A stretch of DNA of 64,000 bases, taken from contig OY769938.1 of NCBI GenBank assembly GCA_963669295.1, positions 4,588,001-4,652,000 on the forward strand, read 5' to 3'. Shown here one piece after another: positions 45,951 to 53,881 of the stretch (its first letter is position 1; every line of letters begins with the position of its first letter). Origin of the DNA: G963669295 sp963669295. GTDB taxonomy: Bacteria; Bacteroidota; Bacteroidia; Flavobacteriales_D; CALLUQ01. The position numbers and the translations under genes were made by a program. A model generated the notes under the pieces. It searched no databases and was not told where the DNA came from. It worked only from the letters and a program-made list of their open reading frames with translations.

Positions 45951-46744
45951 TCTGCATGAAAAAAACACTGCTCTATATTGCCACACTGGTTTGGTTGGGT
46001 TGTGGAACTACTACAGAACCATCGACCACGGCTGTTGAAATGCCGTTGGAGGAAGTAGTTGATGAAGTAGTTCAAACCCCGGAAGAGTTAGAACCCTCTA
46101 ACATGGTGGAGGTCATTGTGCACGACCTCAATAAAGATGGAGAAGACGATCGCATTGAGTTGACCAATCCACCAGAGCAAGGCGACCCAGGACAGTTTAG
46201 CACCATCACCATTCAACTTAACGGAAAGGAAGACCCGTTGGAACTTACCTATGAAGACATGTGGGATGGGGTTGATCCCAAAATTTTGGAAACCTGGCCC
46301 AACCATATTAGTTCCAATCGCATCTTTTTTCAGCGGTACAGCAACGAAAACTACCTCATCCTTTACGGGTTTCAATACGGTTGCTGCGTGCGTCAGCTAA
46401 CCGTAATTAAAGTGTTTGGCGACTTTTGTGCCGTGGTATTTAACGAGCCATTTGAGTTGGAGCATTTTACCGACCTGGATGGAGATGACATCATGGAAAT
46501 TGTTGGCCGAAATGCGTTTATAGCCCCATACGAGGTGGAAATGAAGGAAGCAACCATTACTGCCACCGACTACGTGCCTTATCGTGTATACACCCTTACC
46601 GACATGGGAGGCGAGTTGGATGAAGTGCTTACCGAAAAGTACAATACTGAAAACTATCTTTTTGCCGGTTTTGACAACCGGATTGGTACCATGAAAGTGG
46701 CCCAGGGAGAGGAAGGTTGGTATATTGTGGAGGAAAGTGAGTAG
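45947..46744 (+). CDS. Unrecognised lipoprotein with calcium-loop-like repeats
   Basis: A 265-residue lipoprotein; start at 45947 couples to the previous stop, and an ATG at 45956 is possible. Lipobox LVWLGC. A Glu-rich linker (about 25-50) precedes a mature domain with two VCBS/EF-like loops: DLNKDGEDDRIEL (about 60) and DLDGDDIMEIVG (about 180). Between them QYGCCVRQLTVIKVFG contains paired Cys. The D-x-D-x-D-G loops are typical of calcium-stabilised repeats. Function unknown; outer-membrane or periplasmic. The stop overlaps the next gene by eight bases. Confidence 0.72.
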   Translation: MICMKKTLLYIATLVWLGCGTTTEPSTTAVEMPLEEVVDEVVQTPEELEPSNMVEVIVHDLNKDGEDDRIELTNPPEQGDPGQFSTITIQLNGKEDPLELTYEDMWDGVDPKILETWPNHISSNRIFFQRYSNENYLILYGFQYGCCVRQLTVIKVFGDFCAVVFNEPFELEHFTDLDGDDIMEIVGRNAFIAPYEVEMKEATITATDYVPYRVYTLTDMGGELDEVLTEKYNTENYLFAGFDNRIGTMKVAQGEEGWYIVEESE

Positions 46745-47018
46745 CGAACTACAGCTTATTGCCCTGTACACCCCAATTGTATTGCTGTGGATAGGTGCCT
46801 TTTATTGGTCGCATCGCACTCCGTGTAGGCTTAAGAAATGTGGGCTGAACATCGTGTGGTTCCTGGCAGTGGCAATTGTTACCTACATCACTTCCCAATA
46901 CTTTACCCATGCTCAACGTACAATAGCCAATGTAGTGTTGTACCTTATTATGCTGGTATGGAGCAGTTGGGTAGGAGGAAGTGCCTATGCTCGTTGGCGA
47001 CGCTTTCAACAGCAATAA
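46737..47018 (+). CDS. Small membrane protein
   Basis: Start taken as GTG at 46737, which overlaps the previous stop (GTGAGTAG); a TTG at 46725 would add four residues. 93 residues with three hydrophobic segments (TPIVLLWIGAFYW, IVWFLAVAIVTYITSQYF, IANVVLYLIMLVWSSWVGG) and a basic tail (ARWRRFQQQ). No motif known. Part of the same chain of overlapping genes. Confidence 0.55.
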   Translation: MSSELQLIALYTPIVLLWIGAFYWSHRTPCRLKKCGLNIVWFLAVAIVTYITSQYFTHAQRTIANVVLYLIMLVWSSWVGGSAYARWRRFQQQ

Positions 47019-47032
47019 GAACTTAACCACAA

Positions 47033-47311
47033 ATGGAGCCTTCTATTAACGACCCCATACTCATGGCCCTTTATTTTGTAGGGTTTGCCATTTGGATGTT
47101 GGCGGGTAGAGTATGGTGGCAGCGGGGTAAAACGGGCATTACCATTTATTTCGTGAACCTTTGTGCAGGAGTAACTGTTATAGCAACAACATTTATGGTA
47201 CTAAAATGGTTGGCTCTATCCATAAGTTTGCAACTGATAGTTATCGTAAATTGGTGCTGGATGTTTTGGGCTTTGCTTTTGGTAATACTGGGCCATCAAA
47301 AAAGGAAATAA
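47033..47311 (+). CDS. Small membrane protein, three helices
   Basis: 92 residues, almost all hydrophobic, with helices near 8-27, 38-60 and 64-86. No motif. It starts 14 bases after the preceding small membrane protein, with which it may form a pair in the membrane. Confidence 0.6.
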   Translation: MEPSINDPILMALYFVGFAIWMLAGRVWWQRGKTGITIYFVNLCAGVTVIATTFMVLKWLALSISLQLIVIVNWCWMFWALLLVILGHQKRK

Positions 47312-47358
47312 AAGGAAGTTGCTTCCGTTCAATAATTGGTACATTTATTGCAAGTTAA

Positions 47359-47859
47359 TTGTCGTTGAGAATAGTTGTATTCATAACATTGGTGTTGATA
47401 GGGAAGGTAACCGTAGCACAAAATCAAACGGTACTGGAGCGTGAAAGTGAAGGCTATTACGACCTCATTAAGCAAGACATTATAGGGTTGTTGGAAGCCA
47501 TGAAGGAGAAAAATTACCATACCATTCAATACCGCATTGAAGAACACGGCATTCGGAAAAAGCACCACATTAAAAAATTGGAAAAGAATGTGGACTGGGC
47601 CTCAGCATTGTTAAACAAATTTGGCATGCCCGAGCCCGATGATTTGGTGGTGCTACGCGATGATGAAGTAGCAGTGTGGTTGGGGTTGCGTATCAATAGC
47701 AACAATTACAACTACCAGGAAGGCAACCTGGTGTTTTATTATTTTACCAACAATGCCATTTTAGACAATAAAAGATGCCAACATTACATTTTTAAAGAAA
47801 TTGAATATCAAAAGGGCGAATCATACTTAAGAGGCCCTAAAGCAGTAGATGAACCATAA
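47359..47859 (+). CDS. Unrecognised secreted protein
   Basis: 166 residues. The start is TTG at 47359 or 47365; there is no ATG in the signal region. Signal peptide RIVVFITLVLIGKVTVAQ is convincing. The mature part is helical then beta (YDLIKQDIIGLLEAMKEKNYHTIQYRIEEHGIRKKHHIKKLEK, LVFYYFTNNAILDNKRCQHYIFKEIEYQKGE). Not recognised. The next gene begins 14 bases after its stop. Confidence 0.6.
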   Translation: MSLRIVVFITLVLIGKVTVAQNQTVLERESEGYYDLIKQDIIGLLEAMKEKNYHTIQYRIEEHGIRKKHHIKKLEKNVDWASALLNKFGMPEPDDLVVLRDDEVAVWLGLRINSNNYNYQEGNLVFYYFTNNAILDNKRCQHYIFKEIEYQKGESYLRGPKAVDEP

Positions 47860-47873
47860 ACCCTTGAACCGCC

Positions 47874-48356
47874 ATGAAAATTAAGCTTACCCTCGTACTC
47901 ATTGCCTCCGTTTTTGCATGCAACATCTTTGCGCAAAGCAAAATACCGCCCTTGAACCAAAAGATTGTAGATTATGTAGAAACGGTGATTGGAAAAAAGG
48001 TAGACCGTGGAGAGTGTTGGGATTTGGCAGCAGTGCCTTTGTATGCCAACAATGCGAAATGGAGTGGCGAGTATGAATTTGGTAAGTTGGTAGATCCACA
48101 AAAAAACACCATCTACCCGGGAGATATTATTCAATTCAAAAACGTGAAGTTGAAATACGAAAAAGACGACATGATCTTTACTCAAAACCTGGCGCATCAT
48201 ACGGCCATTGTGTACAAGGTAAATGGGAAGGGCGATTATGAAATAGCAGATCAGAACAATCATTTCTCTGGCAAGAAGGTAGGCATTAGCACCCTTCGGC
48301 TGGAAGACGTGGTACAAGGCAAGTTGAAATTTTACCGTCCGGTACCAGGCGAATGA
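47874..48356 (+). CDS. Secreted CHAP/NlpC-P60-like cysteine hydrolase (putative)
   Basis: 160 residues with a signal peptide (about 1-21, FAQ). The candidate Cys-His pair: C48 in GECWDLA at the start of a helix, and H108/H109 in LAHHTAIVYKV, with IYPGDIIQF between, the order and spacing of CHAP and NlpC/P60 peptidases; an Asp/Asn follows in YEIADQNNH. These families cleave cell-wall peptides. The assignment rests on motif order, not on a search; the fold may be catalytic or not. Confidence 0.6.
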   Translation: MKIKLTLVLIASVFACNIFAQSKIPPLNQKIVDYVETVIGKKVDRGECWDLAAVPLYANNAKWSGEYEFGKLVDPQKNTIYPGDIIQFKNVKLKYEKDDMIFTQNLAHHTAIVYKVNGKGDYEIADQNNHFSGKKVGISTLRLEDVVQGKLKFYRPVPGE

Positions 48357-48394
48357 TGCAAATCGTTTGTTAATTTAGCCACCAAATCAATAAC

Positions 48395-48889
48395 ATGAAG
48401 TACGTACTTATTGCATTACTGTGTTGGCCCTTGTGGGCAGGGGCGCAAAACCATACCATCTCCTTCAACTACAACGGAGGGGTAGAAGAGTGGGAAGTGA
48501 TTTATACCCAACACGACACCGTGAATGGCAGCTGGATAGCAGTGTATGCTGAAGATACCACACAAATGGCTTTCAAGCGCAGCTACGTGCGTACTAAGCC
48601 CAATGGACTTTACAAAGCCTGGTACCCCAATGGGAAAGTACGTGAGTTTGGAGTGTATGGTTATGGCAGCTTGCATGGCGACTGGGTAGAATACGACCAG
48701 GAAGGCAATGTACTTATTCGAGGGAAATACAAAGAAGGAAAGAAAAATGGTTTCTGGGCCTACCGTACGAAAAACTGCTTTGGCAAGTACTTGCGCGACC
48801 AGAAGCACGGCAGGTGGAAGTGCTTTGATAAGGAAGGCAATAAAACCATAACCCTATATAACAAGGGCGAAGAGGTATGGGTTCGATAA
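48395..48889 (+). CDS. Secreted MORN-variant (YwqK-like) repeat protein
   Basis: 164 residues; signal peptide about 1-17 (WAGAQ). Four MORN-like repeats: NGLYKAWYPNGKVREFGVYG, LHGDWVEYDQEGNVLIRGKYKEG, KNGFWAYRTKNCFGKYLRDQ, KHGRWKCFDKEGNKTITLYNKG. The stop region overlaps the start of the following gene by 13 bases. Related in type to the protein at 13.7-14.4 kb but shorter. Function unknown. Confidence 0.75.
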   Translation: MKYVLIALLCWPLWAGAQNHTISFNYNGGVEEWEVIYTQHDTVNGSWIAVYAEDTTQMAFKRSYVRTKPNGLYKAWYPNGKVREFGVYGYGSLHGDWVEYDQEGNVLIRGKYKEGKKNGFWAYRTKNCFGKYLRDQKHGRWKCFDKEGNKTITLYNKGEEVWVR

Positions 48890-49695
48890 GAATAATTGCT
48901 TCGCTATTACTTATATTGAGTGGTCTGGCTGCACAAGCACAGTTATTGCAACCCAAATCTTCGGCAGTGATGAACAGGGCCATTGAATTTAACCCTAACT
49001 TCATCAAATCCAAAAAGATCAACACCATTACCACCACTACCCATAAAACTATGAATGGTAAGGAGAGTGTATTTTCCAAAGAATACTACCAATACAATGA
49101 AGCCGGACAGCTGATGAAGTGGGTAGAAATATTTGAAGATACCAGCCGGGTGCATACCTATACCTATGCCAACGGTTTGTTGAGCGAGTATACCTATAGC
49201 GATTGGCGTTTTGGTGGACAGGAAACCACCAAATACCATTATAACGATAAAGGGCAATTGCTGAAAAAAACATTATACAATGGTGAAGGAGCGGTGAAAG
49301 ACACCATGCTGTATTATTACAACAGTGGGCAATTGACCAAAACCAGGGGCTCTCAAACCAATACCTCCTATACTTACAGTAATGGTAAAATTACCAGCGA
49401 GATTACTTCCATAAAGGGAGGAACAACCATTATTAACCGTTATCAATATAACCAGCAAGGGCAGGAAGTTGAGCGCGAAATTACCTGGCATTACACCACC
49501 AGCTATTACTTTGACTATGCTGAAGGACGCATTGTTACGTATGCAAAAGAAAAAGACAATGCATTGGTACAAACGCATACATTTACCTACAATGCCAACC
49601 ACCTGGTAACAACAGAAGTAATTGCACCAGAGATGAAAGGCTTAACTCCCAAAAAAGTAACCTACGAGTATACTCACTATGGCAGTTTCGAATAA
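48877..49695 (+). CDS. Secreted YD-repeat (RHS-like) protein
   Basis: 272 residues with a signal peptide (ending AQAQ, about 22). The mature part is about nine YD-type repeats of about 21 residues (YQYNEAGQLMKWVEIFED, YTYANGLLSEYTYSD, YHYNDKGQLLKKTLYNGEG, YQYNQQGQEVEREITWHY). This is a short RHS/YD-repeat beta-wrap fragment with no toxin tip. The next gene starts inside its last 17 bases. Confidence 0.75.
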   Translation: MGSIRIIASLLLILSGLAAQAQLLQPKSSAVMNRAIEFNPNFIKSKKINTITTTTHKTMNGKESVFSKEYYQYNEAGQLMKWVEIFEDTSRVHTYTYANGLLSEYTYSDWRFGGQETTKYHYNDKGQLLKKTLYNGEGAVKDTMLYYYNSGQLTKTRGSQTNTSYTYSNGKITSEITSIKGGTTIINRYQYNQQGQEVEREITWHYTTSYYFDYAEGRIVTYAKEKDNALVQTHTFTYNANHLVTTEVIAPEMKGLTPKKVTYEYTHYGSFE

Positions 49696-50257
49696 GAGCT
49701 TTTACAACAACAAAGCTAATGTAGATCAATACATTAAAATGGCTGAAGGACATAGTGGAGCAGCACTCATCGAACAATTACAGCAACACTTGCCCCCTTC
49801 ATCAACAGTACTCGAATTGGGCTCGGGGCCAGGTACCGACTGGGTTATTTTGAATGAGCATTACACTACTACAGGCTCCGACTTTTCCAACGAGTTTCTC
49901 CGTCGATTACAAGAGAAACACCCGGAAGGGAAATTCCTTCAACTGGATGCAGAAACTCTGGCAACACCGCTTATGTTTGATGGTATATACTCTAACAAGG
50001 TATTGCACCTCCTTAGCAATGAGGCATTAATGGCTTCGATACAGCGTCAGTATGAACAACTGAATCCCAACGGCATTGTTTGCCATTCATTTTGGAAAGG
50101 AGAAGGCACCGAAAACTATGAAGGAATGTCTGTAAACAATCATCTGGAAGCAGGCCTTCAACGGTTTTTCGAAAAGCATTTTGAAATACTATTGATAGCT
50201 GCATACAAAGAATTTGAAGCAGGCGATTCGTTGTTGTTGATTGGACGGAAAAAATAG
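49679..50257 (+). CDS. Class I SAM-dependent methyltransferase
   Basis: 192 residues, soluble. Motif I VLELGSGPGTD (about 44-54) and the acidic motif TGSDFSNEFLRRL (about 63) bind SAM; later QLDAETLATPLMFDGIYSNKVLHLL matches motif IV. Nearest types are small-molecule methyltransferases; substrate unknown. The start overlaps the YD-repeat gene's stop by 17 bases, so it is made from the same mRNA. Confidence 0.85.
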   Translation: MAVSNKSFYNNKANVDQYIKMAEGHSGAALIEQLQQHLPPSSTVLELGSGPGTDWVILNEHYTTTGSDFSNEFLRRLQEKHPEGKFLQLDAETLATPLMFDGIYSNKVLHLLSNEALMASIQRQYEQLNPNGIVCHSFWKGEGTENYEGMSVNNHLEAGLQRFFEKHFEILLIAAYKEFEAGDSLLLIGRKK

Positions 50258-50361
50258 ATAGAAGTAATTTCTTGCCTTAAAAAGCGTTGCATTAACAACT
50301 CCTTAACAAAATACAAGTAACTGTAGCACGATAATTGCGTTATAGCATCAAAACCATACTT

Positions 50362-50709
50362 ATGAAGAAAAAACTAACTCTTGGTACGGCTGTATTGGCC
50401 TTGTTGCTTACGGCCTGCTATACCACCAAGCCCAAGTCGAGCAGCAACGCTACCACCACCGCCGATATTAAAGGCATTACCTTTACCAAAGATGTATTGC
50501 CGTTGGTGAATGCAAAATGCAGTGGCAGCTATTGCCATCATGGAAGTCCATCGGAGTGGGCCAACTACGACCGTTTGGCGGAAGTAGTCAAAAACGGTAG
50601 CTTTGAGCGCGAAGTGTTTCAAAAGAAGAGCATGCCTGAAATAGGAAGTCTTACATCAAAAGAAATGGAAACCTTGAAGAGTTGGATCAAAGGTGGCTAT
50701 CCGCGATAG
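50362..50709 (+). CDS. Lipoprotein c-type cytochrome-like protein with CX4CH
   Basis: 115 residues. Start ATG at 50362. Lipobox LLTAC19. One haem-binding-like motif C53-S-G-S-Y-C58-H59, i.e. C-x4-C-H, a variant known from a Bacteroidota cytochrome-like family (ITFTKDVLPLVNAKC, then PSEWANYDRLAEVVKNG). M86 or M90 near KKSMPEIG could be the distal ligand. Predicted periplasmic electron carrier or haem-binding protein. The haem attachment to a C-x4-C-H motif needs proof. Confidence 0.75.
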   Translation: MKKKLTLGTAVLALLLTACYTTKPKSSSNATTTADIKGITFTKDVLPLVNAKCSGSYCHHGSPSEWANYDRLAEVVKNGSFEREVFQKKSMPEIGSLTSKEMETLKSWIKGGYPR

Positions 50710-50714
50710 AGTTC

Positions 50715-51425
50715 ATGAAACCGGTAGTAACCATAGTATTGGCTTGTTTTGCTTACACCGTTTCGGTAGGGCAGGGTTGCGATTGTTTTGGCGACCGCGA
50801 TAAGCGCGACCAATTGGGGGTGAACGTCTTCAGTTGGGTGAGCAACCCCAATGGCGTATACATGGATGCCGAATACCGGTTGCACCAGGAAGTAGCTACC
50901 GGTTTGATGTACAAGCGTCATTATGGAAAAAACATGCTTCGCATTGGCGGTGACTATTACAGTATGGTAGATGAGCATGCAGGAATAACAGACCTATGTA
51001 CCACTTGCCCGCGTAACGATGGGCTGTACGAAGGGGTATTTGCGCGTATTGGTATGCAACGGTGGATTGGCAGCAAAAAAACAAAACTACAACCCTACAT
51101 GGGCCTCGATGCAGTTGTGCATTATGGCACCTATAGCGGTACCCATTATACTGGTTTCGACGACATTGGTTATACTCCCAACAACTACGAGTATACCAAC
51201 ATAGCTGCTGGAGTTGGTCCTACGTTGGGCATTAACTATCGCTTTATAGAACGTCTTTCTGTTTCACTCGAATCGAGTGCTAACATTATGTATTACGACA
51301 ATGGTGGTTTTGAAGACAGTCAGCTTAACCCCTCGAAAGGGCCAAAATTCAACCCCATAAGGGCTTTTACCCTCAATTATCATTTTAGTACCAAACCACC
51401 CAAATCGGTAAAAGGAAGTTATTAA
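50715..51425 (+). CDS. Outer-membrane beta-barrel-like protein
   Basis: 236 residues; start ATG at 50715 gives a signal peptide (FMKPVVTIVLACFAYTVSVGQ). The mature part opens with a Cys-rich stretch (GCDCFGDRDKR), then alternating hydrophobic strands (LGVNVFSWVSNPNGVYMDAEY, GLMYKRHYGKNMLRIGGDYY, YEYTNIAAGVGPTLGINYRF, RLSVSLESSANIMYY) typical of 8-stranded outer-membrane barrels of the PorT/OmpW-like kind. Function unknown. Five bases separate it from the cytochrome-like gene; likely co-expressed. Confidence 0.6.
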   Translation: MKPVVTIVLACFAYTVSVGQGCDCFGDRDKRDQLGVNVFSWVSNPNGVYMDAEYRLHQEVATGLMYKRHYGKNMLRIGGDYYSMVDEHAGITDLCTTCPRNDGLYEGVFARIGMQRWIGSKKTKLQPYMGLDAVVHYGTYSGTHYTGFDDIGYTPNNYEYTNIAAGVGPTLGINYRFIERLSVSLESSANIMYYDNGGFEDSQLNPSKGPKFNPIRAFTLNYHFSTKPPKSVKGSY

Positions 51426-51488
51426 ATCTTTCAAAGACAAAAAAGAGTAACTCATAGGTAGAAAAACTGAGTTTATCTGCTTTTTTTA

Positions 51489-51496
51489 TACTTTTG
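51489..51496 (+). promoter_or_regulatory. -7 box TACTTTTG
   Basis: Exact TAnnTTTG match 25 bases upstream of the TPR-PD40 gene's ATG. Confidence 0.55.
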
Positions 51497-51521
51497 CAGT
51501 TCAAAATAAAGCTGCCCGGTT

Positions 51522-53069
51522 ATGATAAATAAATTCAGGTTAATTGTTGTTTTATTGATGCTTACTGCTGTTAGCGGATGGGCGCAAGACAAGAAGAAAG
51601 CCAACACATGGTTTTCAGAACAAAACTATGAACAAGCCCTGGAAGAATACTTGAGTTTGTTGGAAGATGAACCCAACAACATGGAGTACAATTACCGGCT
51701 GGGTGTTTGCTACCTCAATACCAATATCGACAAGGCCAAAGCAGTGCCTTATTTTGAAAAGGTAGCCAACGATCCGAAGGCCAACGCCAATACCTTATAC
51801 CTGTTAGGACGATCTTACCATTTTGCGTATCGTTTTGACGAAGCCATTGAAACCTACAACAAATTTCGGAAGCAAGGAACAGGATCTCCCGATAACTTGA
51901 AAGATGTAGATTTTCAAATAGAATATTGCCAGAATGCGAAGGAGCTGATGAAGTTTCCTGTAAAGGTGGAATTTGAAAACCTTGGCGATGCCGTTAACGG
52001 TCCATACCCTGATTATTTTCCTTTTGTACCAGTAGACGAGTCGTTTTTAGTATTCAATACCAGGCGCGATGATGGTAGCGAGGAAAACATTGATGGCAGC
52101 CATACTTCAAACATCTACATCGCTAAAGTAAAGAACGGCACTTTTACCGAGGCAAAAAGTGTGGGTGATGTAATTAACACGGACGAAGGCAATGAGGAAA
52201 TCATTGGGCTTTCGAATGATGGAAGTAAAGCCCTATTGTATTTCGATGATAATCGTAATTATGGCGAAATATATATTGGTGCAGTGCAAGATGGTAAATT
52301 CGATAAGCCTGCAGTACTCGATAAGGTAATTAATTCACGCTACGTAGAAATTGCAGCTTCTTTTACTGAAGATGGAAATGCAATTTACTTTGCCAGCGAT
52401 CGCCCGGGAGGTTATGGTGGGGTTGACCTATATGTATCGCGCATTTTGCCCAATGGGCAATGGGGACCTGCACAAAACCTCGGTCCATCTGTGAACACGG
52501 CTGATGATGAAGACTTTCCTAACATTGCACCCGATGGTACTACCCTTTACTTTAGCTCGAAAGGACATACCAGTATGGGGGGATATGACATTTTCAAAGC
52601 AACATACGATGAAGCGAAGAAAAAATGGGGAGGAGTACGCAATATTGGTTTCCCCATCAATACGCCTGAAGACAATATGAACTTTAGAGTATCTAAAACC
52701 GGAAGGTACGGGTACATCTCTGCGTTGCGTAAAGGAGGGTATGGCGACCTCGATATTTATAGGGTTACCTTTAAAGAAGTAGATACCCGTTACACAGTAA
52801 TTAAAGGTGTTGTTTCGTCGGCAGATACCACACAGCAAGTAGGAGATGTGTTCATCTCTGTAATGGATTTGGAAACACAAGAGATTTATGGCGACTACCT
52901 GCCCAACCCCGAGTCTATGCGTTACATCATCATCTTGCCTCCGGGCAAATTCAATGTTTTTATTGAAGCCGATGGTTTTGAAGAAGTGTCGGAAGACATT
53001 GAGGTGTACGATAAAAGCTCGTACCGCGCAGAAGTGAAGAAAGACATTGTGTTGAAGCCGCTGGATTGA
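51522..53069 (+). CDS. PorE-like TPR/PD40 protein lacking the OmpA-like domain
   Basis: 515 residues; signal peptide about 1-22 (WAQ). TPRs at about 25-130 (ANTWFSEQNYEQALEEYLSLLEDEPNN...). A PD40/WD40-like propeller spans about 150-400 with repeated IYFASDRPGGYGGVDLYVS, LYFSSKGHTSMGGYDIFKA and GYISALRKGGYGDLDIYRV blades, followed by a carboxypeptidase-regulatory-like domain to the end (VIKGVVSSADTTQQVGDVFISVMD). In the T9SS subunit PorE this array is followed by an OmpA-like peptidoglycan-binding domain; here it is missing and the protein ends at DIVLKPLD. Possible role as a periplasmic scaffold; PorE identity not claimed. Confidence 0.85.
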   Translation: MINKFRLIVVLLMLTAVSGWAQDKKKANTWFSEQNYEQALEEYLSLLEDEPNNMEYNYRLGVCYLNTNIDKAKAVPYFEKVANDPKANANTLYLLGRSYHFAYRFDEAIETYNKFRKQGTGSPDNLKDVDFQIEYCQNAKELMKFPVKVEFENLGDAVNGPYPDYFPFVPVDESFLVFNTRRDDGSEENIDGSHTSNIYIAKVKNGTFTEAKSVGDVINTDEGNEEIIGLSNDGSKALLYFDDNRNYGEIYIGAVQDGKFDKPAVLDKVINSRYVEIAASFTEDGNAIYFASDRPGGYGGVDLYVSRILPNGQWGPAQNLGPSVNTADDEDFPNIAPDGTTLYFSSKGHTSMGGYDIFKATYDEAKKKWGGVRNIGFPINTPEDNMNFRVSKTGRYGYISALRKGGYGDLDIYRVTFKEVDTRYTVIKGVVSSADTTQQVGDVFISVMDLETQEIYGDYLPNPESMRYIIILPPGKFNVFIEADGFEEVSEDIEVYDKSSYRAEVKKDIVLKPLD

Positions 53070-53080
53070 TGCAGTAACGA

Positions 53081-53767
53081 TTGGAGCAGTATACCCCCAT
53101 AACCATTGTTGTACTTATTGCTACCGTACTGGTATCGATAGGAGGTTTCTCGAACAACGAGCTTTTCAATAAACTCAAGTTCAACCCATACATGGTACGC
53201 CATCGCAACGAATGGCCGCGGGTAATTACTCATGCTTTTGTGCATGTCGATTGGATTCACCTTTTCTTCAACATGTTTGTGCTACACTCTTTTGGCACCA
53301 ATTTAGAATTACTGTTTACAGAAGAAACTATTTTCACCAGGCTGTTTCCAGAAATTGAGTTTTGGGGGAAAGCTAAAGGGTATTTCTACTTCGGCTTGCT
53401 CTACCTCGGGGGAATATTGTTTGCTACTCTTCCGGCATTTCGTAAGCATTCCGACAATCACCAATACAATTCAGTAGGGGCGTCGGGTGCAGTTTCAGCA
53501 GTGTTGTTTGCTACTATTTTGCTGCTTCCTACCAGTTCGGTACGGCTGTTTTTTATTCCGGTAAACATTCCTGCATTTGTAGTAGGAGCAGGGTACCTGG
53601 TGTACGAGCACTTTCAAAACAAACGGGGCAAAAGCAATGTAGCACACGATGCCCATATTTCAGGAGCATTGTTTGGATTGGTATTTATGATTGTGCTGAA
53701 CTTCAGGTTCATTTCCCATTTCTTTAGTGAGGTGAGCTTGTATTTCCAATCGCTTTTTGGTGGATAA
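53081..53767 (+). CDS. Rhomboid family intramembrane serine protease
   Basis: 228 residues from a TTG start at 53081 (EQYTPITIVVLIATVL); no ATG is available near the first membrane helix. Six hydrophobic segments. The catalytic GxSG is SVGASGAVSAV with Ser 135, and the paired His is in HDAHISGALFG (His 192). HAFVHVDWIHLFFNMFVL is the conserved H-x-x-x-H-x-x-N loop of the second helix. Cleaves membrane protein segments; substrate unknown. It starts 11 bases after the preceding gene, so probably one transcript. Confidence 0.9.
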   Translation: MEQYTPITIVVLIATVLVSIGGFSNNELFNKLKFNPYMVRHRNEWPRVITHAFVHVDWIHLFFNMFVLHSFGTNLELLFTEETIFTRLFPEIEFWGKAKGYFYFGLLYLGGILFATLPAFRKHSDNHQYNSVGASGAVSAVLFATILLLPTSSVRLFFIPVNIPAFVVGAGYLVYEHFQNKRGKSNVAHDAHISGALFGLVFMIVLNFRFISHFFSEVSLYFQSLFGG

Positions 53768-53855
53768 AGGAAGAATACACTTCAATTGTTTGCTTGCCCC
53801 TTTTAAAAAACGCACGAATCCTATCCAATTCATTCCGTAGCAACGAAGAATGAAT

Positions 53856-53863
53856 TATATTTG
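53856..53863 (+). promoter_or_regulatory. -7 box TATATTTG
   Basis: Exact TAnnTTTG match 18 bases before the aminotransferase ATG; supports ATG 53882 over the upstream non-ATG start. Confidence 0.6.
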
Positions 53864-53881
53864 TTTGAACCAACATCTGAA

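Noticed and set aside
48877..49695. RHS toxin
   Set aside because: Only short YD repeats; no core-ending motif, toxin tip or immunity gene.
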